DNA from: Actinomycetota bacterium
Lineage (GTDB): Bacteria; Actinomycetota; Actinomycetes; Nanopelagicales; Nanopelagicaceae
DNA: 5,132 nucleotides
Assembly: GCA_947490605.1 (NCBI GenBank)
Contig: CANLHE010000067.1
Coordinates: 1 to 5,132, forward strand
Direction: 5' to 3'
Under the pieces are notes generated by a model. It was not told the origin of the DNA. It ran no database searches and saw only the letters and a program-made list of their open reading frames with translations. The first letter of the stretch is position 1. Each line of letters opens with the position of its first letter. The position numbers and the translations under genes were made by a program. Shown one piece after another: positions 1-5,132 of the stretch.

Positions 1-960
1 CGGGCAAATGCAGCAACTAAGCAAAAGGTTTGCGTTGCGCTAGATACCGCGGGCATCAACGATAAGTCATTTAACCAAACATCATATGAAGGTGCTAAAG
101 CTGCTAAAGCTGCAGGCTATGCATCAACAATCGAATATTTACCAGCAAAATCTGGAGCAGATTACGTACCAAATATCCAGAAGTTTGTGGATAAGAAGTG
201 CACCCTGATTATTGGTATTGGCTTCCTGCTTGGCGATGCTATGAGGGCAGCTGCAACAAAAAATCCAGCAATCAAATTTGCAATTGTTGACCAACCATCT
301 GGCCCAGCTACAAACTTGAAGGGCATTGAGTATCAATCAGATGAGAGTGCTTTCTTAGTTGGATATTTTGCTGCAGCAATGTCAAAGACTGGCAAGGTTG
401 CTACATATGGTGGAATTCCAATTCCTCCAGTAACTATCTGGATGGATGGTTATGCATATGGCGTTAAGTACTACAACCAAGTTAACAATAAGAATGTCGC
501 ATTACTTGGATGGGATGTAAAGACCCAAACAGGCAAAATGCTTGGTGGATTTGAAGCTACAACCGAAGCGCTTGCAGCTTCAGTTGGATTTGAACAGCAA
601 GGCGCAGATTACATTTTTGGTGTTTCTGGCGGCATGCAGGCAGTTACTGCAGGCAATAGCTTGAAAACAAAGAAATCAAATGTAGTTTGGGTGGATGCAA
701 CAGTGATGGGAACTGGAGCACAGTACGCAAGTGTGACTCCAATTTCTGCCACGAAGGGCCTAAAAGAGGGCGTACTTGCAGTAATTAAAGAGACTTATGA
801 TGGCAAATTTACGAATAAGGCTTACGTTGGAACACTTAAAAACAAGGGCGTAGGTTACGTAATCACACCAGCATGGGCTAAGAAAATACCTGCATCACTT
901 CAAACAGAACTAAAAGACCTAGCAGCTGATATTGGAGCTGGAATTATTACGATCAAGTAA
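1..960 (+). CDS. BMP-family (PnrA/Med-like) ABC transporter substrate-binding protein, 5' partial
   Basis: The extracytoplasmic substrate-binding protein of a nucleoside-type ABC importer. The frame is open from base 1 to TAA at 958-960, giving 319 codons. The start, signal peptide and any lipobox lie upstream of the window; internal GTG/ATG codons such as 187 are not starts, because conserved family sequence precedes them. Window residues 10-26 hold the first beta strand and the BMP hallmark DTAGINDKSFNQ, whose Phe24 and Asn25 fall where PnrA-type proteins contact the nucleoside. Other family landmarks are IVDQ (Asp97), YGGIPIPPVTIWMDG (Trp147, Asp149), LGWD (Asp172), GADYIFGVSGG and VWVDAT (Asp232). 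With a signal peptide it would reach the usual 340-360 residues. It is Lys-rich, with only two Arg in the visible part, and uses more AAG codons than the next gene, which fits high expression. The family assignment is firm; the ligand (purine or pyrimidine nucleoside) is inferred from the neighbouring cytidine deaminase. Confidence 0.93.
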   Translation, partial: RANAATKQKVCVALDTAGINDKSFNQTSYEGAKAAKAAGYASTIEYLPAKSGADYVPNIQKFVDKKCTLIIGIGFLLGDAMRAAATKNPAIKFAIVDQPSGPATNLKGIEYQSDESAFLVGYFAAAMSKTGKVATYGGIPIPPVTIWMDGYAYGVKYYNQVNNKNVALLGWDVKTQTGKMLGGFEATTEALAASVGFEQQGADYIFGVSGGMQAVTAGNSLKTKKSNVVWVDATVMGTGAQYASVTPISATKGLKEGVLAVIKETYDGKFTNKAYVGTLKNKGVGYVITPAWAKKIPASLQTELKDLAADIGAGIITIK

Positions 961-966
961 TTGATC
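951..966 (+). repeat. Small inverted repeat over the stop codon
   Basis: GATCAA (951-956) and TTGATC (961-966) are perfect 6-base complements separated by GTAA, so the TAA stop of the binding-protein gene sits in the loop. Alone this is a weak hairpin that could be chance. It is listed because two further inverted repeats follow directly. Confidence 0.4.
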
Positions 967-981
967 GACCAATAATTGGTC
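967..981 (+). repeat. 15-base near-perfect palindrome
   Basis: GACCAAT (967-973) and ATTGGTC (975-981) are exact inverted copies around a single central A. In RNA the usable stem is about 6 bp with a 3-base loop. As DNA, the symmetry could be a regulator half-site pair, but no promoter is recognisable beside it. The role is unknown. Confidence 0.4.
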
Positions 982-994
982 ACTTTGTAGTACC

Positions 995-1026
995 GCTAGG
1001 TGAGTTAGATTTCTAACTCACCTAGC
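995..1026 (+). terminator. 14-bp stem-loop after the binding-protein gene (partial terminator or mRNA stabiliser)
   Basis: Bases 995-1008 (GCTAGGTGAGTTAG) pair without mismatch with 1013-1026 (CTAACTCACCTAGC) around a 4-base ATTT loop. Seven of the 14 pairs are G-C. The tract after the stem is ATTATTT (1027-1033), T-rich but interrupted, so it would be a leaky rather than strong intrinsic terminator. The ATPase ribosome-binding site begins right after it and is not in the stem. A hairpin between the binding-protein gene and the rest of an ABC operon is a familiar way to make more binding protein than membrane components, by partial termination or by protecting the upstream mRNA's 3' end. The structure is seen; the function is inferred. 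Confidence 0.75.
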
Positions 1027-1033
1027 ATTATTT

Positions 1034-1039
1034 AAGGAG
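1034..1039 (+). promoter_or_regulatory. Ribosome-binding site setting the GTG start of the ATPase gene
   Basis: AAGGAG lies five bases before GTG at 1045. It is a near-consensus Shine-Dalgarno sequence and is the reason for choosing this GTG. The protein then begins MSLELKQITKKFG, the expected start of an ABC ATPase. Confidence 0.8.
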
Positions 1040-1044
1040 AATTA

Positions 1045-2541
1045 GTGTCATTAGAACTGAAACAAATAACCAAGAAATTTGGTTCACTTTTAGCTAATGA
1101 CCAAATTGATTTAAAGGTTGAAAAAGGCGAAATCCATGCCATTCTCGGCGAGAATGGTGCCGGAAAATCTACGCTGATGAATATTGTTTACGGGCTAGTG
1201 AAAGCAGACTCTGGATCTATTTTAGTAAATGGTACCAAGGTAGAAATTAATGAGCCGGCCGATGCATTGAAATTCGGAATTGGAATGGTTCATCAACATT
1301 TCATGCTTATTCCTGTGTTTAGTGTCGCCGAAAATATTGTTTTAGGTCATGAAAAAACTAATAGAGGAATACTTTCGCTAAGTGATGCTAAAAAACGTAT
1401 TAAAGAAATTGCTGATGAATTTAAATTTGATATAGATCCTGATGCAGTAATTGAAGATTTATCTGTGGGACTCCAACAAAGAGTTGAAATTATCCGTGCC
1501 TTAATTTACGACGCAAAGGTTTTGATTTTAGATGAACCCACGGCAGTACTTACTCCTCAAGAAACAGACGAGCTTTTAAATATTATGAGAACTTTAAAGG
1601 GTAAAGGAACATCAATCATTTTTATTACCCATAAGTTAAGAGAGGTCAAAGAAGTTGCAGACAAAATAACAATTATTAGATTAGGTAAAGTTGTCGGTAT
1701 GGCTTCGCCATCTACTAGCCAAGGTGAGCTTGCTAGCATGATGGTTGGCCGAGAGGTTGATTTAATCCCAAATAAATCAATCAAAGCACCAGGGAAAACC
1801 ATATTAAATATCAGTAACTTAAATATTTTTAATCTTGTCGGTAGAAATATAGTCAAGCAGGTATCCCTTGAAATTCGTGCTGGTGAGATACTTGCAATCG
1901 CCGGTGTTCAAGGAAATGGACAATCAGAAATAGCAAGAGCGATTATTAACCTAGAGCAGCATGCTACTGGCTCAATAAAAATCAACGGTGAAGAAATTTT
2001 AGGAAAAACTGTAAGGACTTCGCTAGATACTGGAGTTGCTTTTATCCCCGAGTCTAGGGAAATTGATGGTTTGATAGAAAGCTTTACAATTGCTGAAAAT
2101 TTAATCTTAGATACGTACGATCTTCCTCAGTTTGCTAAAAATAAACAACTTTCTAGAACTGCAATTAATAGCAGTGCCACCTTGCTAGTTAAAGAGTTTG
2201 ATATCAGAACTCAAAGTATTTTTGATAAGGCTCTATCTCTATCGGGAGGCAATAAGCAAAAAGTGGTATTAGCTAGAGAGCTCACCAGAAAAGTAGAACT
2301 TGTGGTTGCTTCACAACCTACCCGTGGATTAGATGTTGGCTCGATTGAGTTCGTATACGAGAGGTTATTGGCCGAGCGTGAATCAAATAGGGCTGTCCTG
2401 CTGATAAGTAGTGAATTAGATGAAGTCTTTGCATTAGCCGACCGAATTGCTGTTATTTACAAAGGCGAAATAGTTGGAATTGTTGACGCCAGTGTTCCAA
2501 GAGAAAAACTTGGTTTAATGATGGCTGGAATCGCATCATGA
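1045..2541 (+). CDS. Nucleoside ABC transporter ATP-binding protein with two nucleotide-binding domains (NupA/YufO-like)
   Basis: The cytoplasmic motor of the importer: 498 residues with two ABC domains in one chain, as usual for BMP- and ribose-type systems. Domain 1 (about 1-240) is complete: Walker A GENGAGKST at 35-43 (Lys41), Q-loop VHQHF (Gln84), signature LSVGLQQR from 139, Walker B LILDEP with Asp163-Glu164, and H-loop His196. Domain 2 (about 250-498) has a good signature LSGGNKQ at 399-405, but its Walker A is GVQGNGQSE, with Gln293 where Lys belongs. Its Walker B reads VVASQP, with Ser423-Gln424 replacing Asp-Glu, and Ser456 replaces the switch His. One composite site (domain 1 Walker motifs with the domain 2 signature) should hydrolyse ATP; the other probably only binds or serves structurally. 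This asymmetry is normal for the family. The stop overlaps the permease 1 start as ATGA. Starts with GTG after AAGGAG. Confidence 0.95.
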   Translation: MSLELKQITKKFGSLLANDQIDLKVEKGEIHAILGENGAGKSTLMNIVYGLVKADSGSILVNGTKVEINEPADALKFGIGMVHQHFMLIPVFSVAENIVLGHEKTNRGILSLSDAKKRIKEIADEFKFDIDPDAVIEDLSVGLQQRVEIIRALIYDAKVLILDEPTAVLTPQETDELLNIMRTLKGKGTSIIFITHKLREVKEVADKITIIRLGKVVGMASPSTSQGELASMMVGREVDLIPNKSIKAPGKTILNISNLNIFNLVGRNIVKQVSLEIRAGEILAIAGVQGNGQSEIARAIINLEQHATGSIKINGEEILGKTVRTSLDTGVAFIPESREIDGLIESFTIAENLILDTYDLPQFAKNKQLSRTAINSSATLLVKEFDIRTQSIFDKALSLSGGNKQKVVLARELTRKVELVVASQPTRGLDVGSIEFVYERLLAERESNRAVLLISSELDEVFALADRIAVIYKGEIVGIVDASVPREKLGLMMAGIAS

Positions 2542-3710
2542 TGAATGTTATTAAAAATTTCAGGAAAAATACACTTCTTCCTTTTGTGGCTTTTGTTTTT
2601 GCATTTTTTATTGGTGGAATAATTATGGTGATCTCAGATCCTATTGTGATGGGTCAAATATCTTCTCCCGGTAAGTTTTTAACTTCGGCAGGTTCCAAGA
2701 TCGGCAATTCATATCTGGCAATATTCCAAGGCTCAATATTTGATATCAATCTTGCACGGGGCTCTGGTTTTATTCAGGGCTTCTATCCACTGTCTGAAAC
2801 GATCGTTACGGCAACACCATTAATTCTTTGCGGACTATCTGTCGCCTTAGCATTTAGGTCTGGACTATTTAATATTGGCGCACAAGGTCAGTTTATCTTT
2901 GGAGCAATCGCCGCTTCTTATGTTGGGTTTACATTTAATCTAAATCCAATTTTACATGTTTCGCTCGTACTTTTAGTTGGAATTATTTTTGGTGGATTGT
3001 ATGGCGGTATCGTAGGAATTCTAAAGGCCAAAACCGGTGCGCATGAAGTAATTGTTACGATTATGCTTAATTATATTGCAGCTCTTTTCGTTCTTTGGTT
3101 ACTAAAAACAAAATTATTTTTACGGCCAGAGCGGCTAGATCCAATTGCACCTGAAGTAAATCCAAGTGCTCAACTACCAAAACTATTTGGAGAAAACCTA
3201 AGAATTCACTCTGGAATTTTCGTAGCAATTTTTGCAACAATTTTTGTAGCATGGCTATTACAATCGAGCACGCTTGGATTTAAATTTCGCGCTGTCGGAT
3301 CTAATTCAAATGCCGCAAGAACGGCTGGAATATCTGTTCCATTCGTAACCACAACCACCATGTTCATCTGTGGTGGGTTAGCTGGTCTTGGTGGCGCTGT
3401 TCATCTAATTGGTACCGAGTATGCACTTGGAGCTGGAATTGCTGGAAGTTTGGGCTTTGATGCAATAACAGTGGCCTTGCTGGGGCAGGCAACTCCAATC
3501 GGAACACTATTTGGTGCACTTCTGTTCGGTGCATTACAAACTGGAGGCCGAACACTTCTTTCCAATACTGGAACTTCTCCAGACATAGTGCAAGTTATCC
3601 AGGCTTTAATAGTTTTATTTATTGCTGCTCCTGCGTTAATGAAGTCAATATTTAAAATCAAAGAAAATTTAAACGATAAATCAATGGCTGCTAAAGGATG
3701 GAATGGCTGA
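2538..3710 (+). CDS. Nucleoside ABC transporter permease 1 (NupB/YufP-like)
   Basis: An inner-membrane channel subunit of the BPD_transp_2 type (the family of ribose and branched-chain amino acid permeases), 390 residues. There is a hydrophobic N-terminal segment at about 13-33, then a 55-residue soluble stretch, then a core of roughly eight or nine membrane segments from about 90 to 366. Family landmarks are LAFRSGLFNIGAQGQ (104-118, the Asn-Ile-Gly-x-x-Gly-Gln motif), the ATPase-contacting loop region LKAKTGAHEVIVTIMLNYI (162-180), FRAVGSNSNAARTAGI (250-265) and GFDAITVALLGQATPIGTLFG (306-326). The start ATG at 2538 overlaps the ATPase stop in ATGATGA. A second ATG follows at 2541, and the sequence cannot say which is used. 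Only a weak GGAA (2527-2530) precedes it, so translation is probably coupled to the ATPase. It should pair with permease 2, which is homologous but clearly different. Confidence 0.93.
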   Translation: MMNVIKNFRKNTLLPFVAFVFAFFIGGIIMVISDPIVMGQISSPGKFLTSAGSKIGNSYLAIFQGSIFDINLARGSGFIQGFYPLSETIVTATPLILCGLSVALAFRSGLFNIGAQGQFIFGAIAASYVGFTFNLNPILHVSLVLLVGIIFGGLYGGIVGILKAKTGAHEVIVTIMLNYIAALFVLWLLKTKLFLRPERLDPIAPEVNPSAQLPKLFGENLRIHSGIFVAIFATIFVAWLLQSSTLGFKFRAVGSNSNAARTAGISVPFVTTTTMFICGGLAGLGGAVHLIGTEYALGAGIAGSLGFDAITVALLGQATPIGTLFGALLFGALQTGGRTLLSNTGTSPDIVQVIQALIVLFIAAPALMKSIFKIKENLNDKSMAAKGWNG

Positions 3711-4966
3711 TGACTAATTTAACCATCCAGCAAAAAAGACAAAGGCGCGGGATTATTACCATGGCCTTAATGTTTTTTGCATTCTTCTACATTTTTTATT
3801 TCAACTCAAATAAATCAGAAGAGGTTACTTTTGGGTTTATTTTGGGTGATGAATGGAAATTGATGAATGAATGGAAAATTGATTCTAGGACTGGCGCCAT
3901 TATCTTTCTAGCCTTAACTTTAATTGGCGTATTAACCTCCTACATAAGCTTTAACCGTGGCAAGAAAAATACTCTTGGGGTTTATTTATTCGGAGTTGGA
4001 AGCATTATGGCATTTTTATGTTGGGCTGCTGCTGGCAAATTTATCCCTTTCACTGGATTGCTTCAGGGCGCAATTATGCTTTCAGTTCCACTAATTTTTG
4101 GTTCAATGGCTGGCTTACTTTGTGAGAAATCCGGTGTTATAAATATTGCAATCGAAGGTCAATTACTTTTCGCAGCCTTTGCGGCTGCTGCTGTAGCGAG
4201 CGTTACTCAAAATGTTTTTTATGGCATGATCGCAGCACCAATCGCTGGTGGTTTAGTTTCCTTGATATTGGCATATTTTTCGATTCGATTTCAAGTCGAT
4301 CAGGTGATTCTAGGATTCGTAATCAACGTACTAGTTTTGGGATTGACTAATTTCTTTTACGCAACATTACTAATCCCTTATGAAAGTAACTGGAATAACG
4401 GTAGTAGTTTCTCGACCATTCCAATTCCATTACTATCAAAAATTCCAATAATTGGGCCAACTATATTTAATCAAACAATAATTGTTTATTTGATGTATGT
4501 ATTTGTGATATTTATTCAAATAGCTTTATTTAAAACTAGATGGGGCTTGCGCACCCGAGCAGTTGGTGAATTACCGATTGCCGCAGATAGTGTTGGAGTT
4601 GATGTAAATAAATTAAGGTTTAGAAACGTAATTCTGGCTGGAATGGTTGCCGGAACTGGTGGGGCATATTTCACTATCGGTACGGTGGGAAGCTTTTCTC
4701 AAAATATGACTGCTGGTGCTGGTTTCATTGCACTGGCATGTTTAATATTTGGAAAATGGACGCCAAGAGGGGCTATTACGGCAGCCTTATTCTTTGGCTT
4801 TGCAAATAATCTTCAGGGAAATCTCTCTATTATCGGCGTAGGTATTCCATCTGAATTCATGTTAATGGTTCCCTACGTTGCGACAATTATTGCGGTATCA
4901 GGCGTAGTAGGAAGAGTTCGAGCACCTGCGGCAGATGGAATCCCATACTCACGCGGTAATAAATAG
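3710..4966 (+). CDS. Nucleoside ABC transporter permease 2 (NupC/YufQ-like)
   Basis: The second BPD_transp_2 channel subunit, 418 residues from the start chosen here. I prefer ATG 3710, which overlaps the permease 1 stop as TGATG and has AGGATGGA (3695-3702) upstream. An in-frame ATG at 3698 would add four residues (MEWL) but sits on that purine-rich stretch, leaving no spacer. A Lys/Arg-rich start (9-13) precedes about three membrane segments (14-31, 62-80, 89-107), with an acidic/tryptophan-containing loop between the first two. The conserved core follows: LLCEKSGVINIAIEGQ (136-151), FQVDQVILGFVINVL (194-208), LRTRAVGELPIAADSVGV (280-297), and GFIALACLIFGKWTPRGA (338-355). The NIAIEGQ motif mirrors NIGAQGQ in permease 1, showing the two are paralogues forming a heterodimer. 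Total is about 11-12 membrane segments. The C-terminus is short and polar. Stop is TAG, 25 bases before the deaminase start. Confidence 0.92.
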   Translation: MTNLTIQQKRQRRGIITMALMFFAFFYIFYFNSNKSEEVTFGFILGDEWKLMNEWKIDSRTGAIIFLALTLIGVLTSYISFNRGKKNTLGVYLFGVGSIMAFLCWAAAGKFIPFTGLLQGAIMLSVPLIFGSMAGLLCEKSGVINIAIEGQLLFAAFAAAAVASVTQNVFYGMIAAPIAGGLVSLILAYFSIRFQVDQVILGFVINVLVLGLTNFFYATLLIPYESNWNNGSSFSTIPIPLLSKIPIIGPTIFNQTIIVYLMYVFVIFIQIALFKTRWGLRTRAVGELPIAADSVGVDVNKLRFRNVILAGMVAGTGGAYFTIGTVGSFSQNMTAGAGFIALACLIFGKWTPRGAITAALFFGFANNLQGNLSIIGVGIPSEFMLMVPYVATIIAVSGVVGRVRAPAADGIPYSRGNK

Positions 4967-4977
4967 TTAGTTTTCGT

Positions 4978-4983
4978 AGGAGA
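4978..4983 (+). promoter_or_regulatory. Ribosome-binding site of the cytidine deaminase gene
   Basis: AGGAGA ends eight bases before ATG 4992 and fixes that codon as the start. It lies within the 25-base gap after permease 2, which contains no terminator-like hairpin, so the deaminase is probably read on the same transcript. Confidence 0.75.
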
Positions 4984-4991
4984 ATTACCCC

Positions 4992-5132
4992 ATGGAAATT
5001 AATTGGGATCAGCTACATCAAGCCGCAAAAGATGTAATGAAAAATGCTTACGCGCCATACTCAAAATTTAAAGTAGGAGTTGCTGGTTTAGTATCTGATG
5101 GCAGAGTTGTAGTTGGTTGCAATAGTGAGAAT
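4992..5132 (+). CDS. cdd: Cytidine deaminase, 3' partial
   Basis: Zinc-dependent hydrolytic deamination of cytidine and deoxycytidine to uridine and deoxyuridine, a cytoplasmic step of pyrimidine salvage. Only the first 47 codons are in the window, out of roughly 130 expected for the small homotetrameric class. They include the N-terminal helix (MEINWDQLHQAAKDVMKNAY) and the hallmark APYSKFKVGVAG (21-32). The ribose-binding motif reads Gly-Cys-Asn-Ser-Glu-Asn at 42-47, with Asn44 and Glu46 matching the N-x-E pair that holds the sugar. The catalytic HAE and the cysteine zinc ligands lie beyond the edge and cannot be checked. The middle residue of N-x-E is Ser, where Val or Ile is more familiar to me. 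The wording resembles actinobacterial Cdd. Co-transcription with a BMP-type importer is a common arrangement and supports nucleoside uptake as the operon's role. Confidence 0.9.
   Translation, partial: MEINWDQLHQAAKDVMKNAYAPYSKFKVGVAGLVSDGRVVVGCNSEN

Noticed and set aside
94..111. Tandem GCTAAAGCT repeat
   Set aside because: Two in-frame copies encode Ala-Lys-Ala in a helix of the binding protein; this is simple Ala/Lys-rich coding sequence and not a repeat element.
187..960. Treating GTG 187 as the start of the binding-protein gene
   Set aside because: The same frame is open back to base 1 and encodes the conserved first strand and the DTAGINDKSFNQ motif, so the gene simply runs off the left edge.
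961..993. Possible internal promoter before the ATPase gene, with TTGATC as a -35
   Set aside because: No acceptable -10 follows at 16-18 bases (TTTGTA matches poorly), and TTGATC is explained as half of an inverted repeat.
3364..3661. Open frames on the - strand opposite permease 1, and similar ones opposite the ATPase (1557-1856) and binding-protein genes
   Set aside because: Their products lack recognisable domains, they have no convincing ribosome-binding sites, and they lie opposite well-conserved coding sequence.
3698..4966. The two permease genes as a recent tandem duplication
   Set aside because: They share family motifs (NIGAQGQ versus NIAIEGQ) but differ widely elsewhere; two distinct permeases are standard for this transporter type, so the duplication is ancient.

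Overview
The window holds most of one operon, all on the + strand: a BMP-family (PnrA/Med-type) nucleoside ABC importer followed by a cytidine deaminase. The order is substrate-binding lipoprotein (5' end outside the window), double-domain ATPase, permease 1, permease 2 and cytidine deaminase (3' end outside the window). The three transporter genes after the binding protein are packed with 1-4 base overlaps. The deaminase starts 25 bases after permease 2.

Region by region: 1-960 encodes the periplasm-facing or membrane-anchored binding protein. 961-1044 is the only sizeable intergenic gap; it carries a perfect 14-bp stem-loop and, just before it, two small inverted repeats, and it ends in a good Shine-Dalgarno sequence. 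1045-2541 encodes the ATPase, 2538-3710 and 3710-4966 the two different permeases, and 4992-5132 the first 47 codons of cytidine deaminase. No gap without a gene exceeds 300 bases, and I see no RNA gene, mobile element, CRISPR array or phage feature.

Working together, the binding protein would capture a nucleoside outside the membrane. The two permeases would form the channel, driven by the ATPase, and the deaminase would convert imported cytidine or deoxycytidine to uridine or deoxyuridine. This looks like nucleoside scavenging. The exact ligand is inferred from family and gene context and is not proven by the sequence.

The DNA is AT-rich (about 40% GC by eye) and uses the standard code. 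The gene order and the wording of the binding protein and deaminase resemble actinobacterial versions. A low-GC, possibly streamlined planktonic actinobacterium (for example the freshwater Nanopelagicales/acI group) is my best guess, but only a moderate-confidence inference; a Firmicute is the main alternative. Overall this is a well-known type of system. I did not find a clearly new one, and the most interesting details are the intergenic hairpin cluster and the composition of the binding-protein gene.
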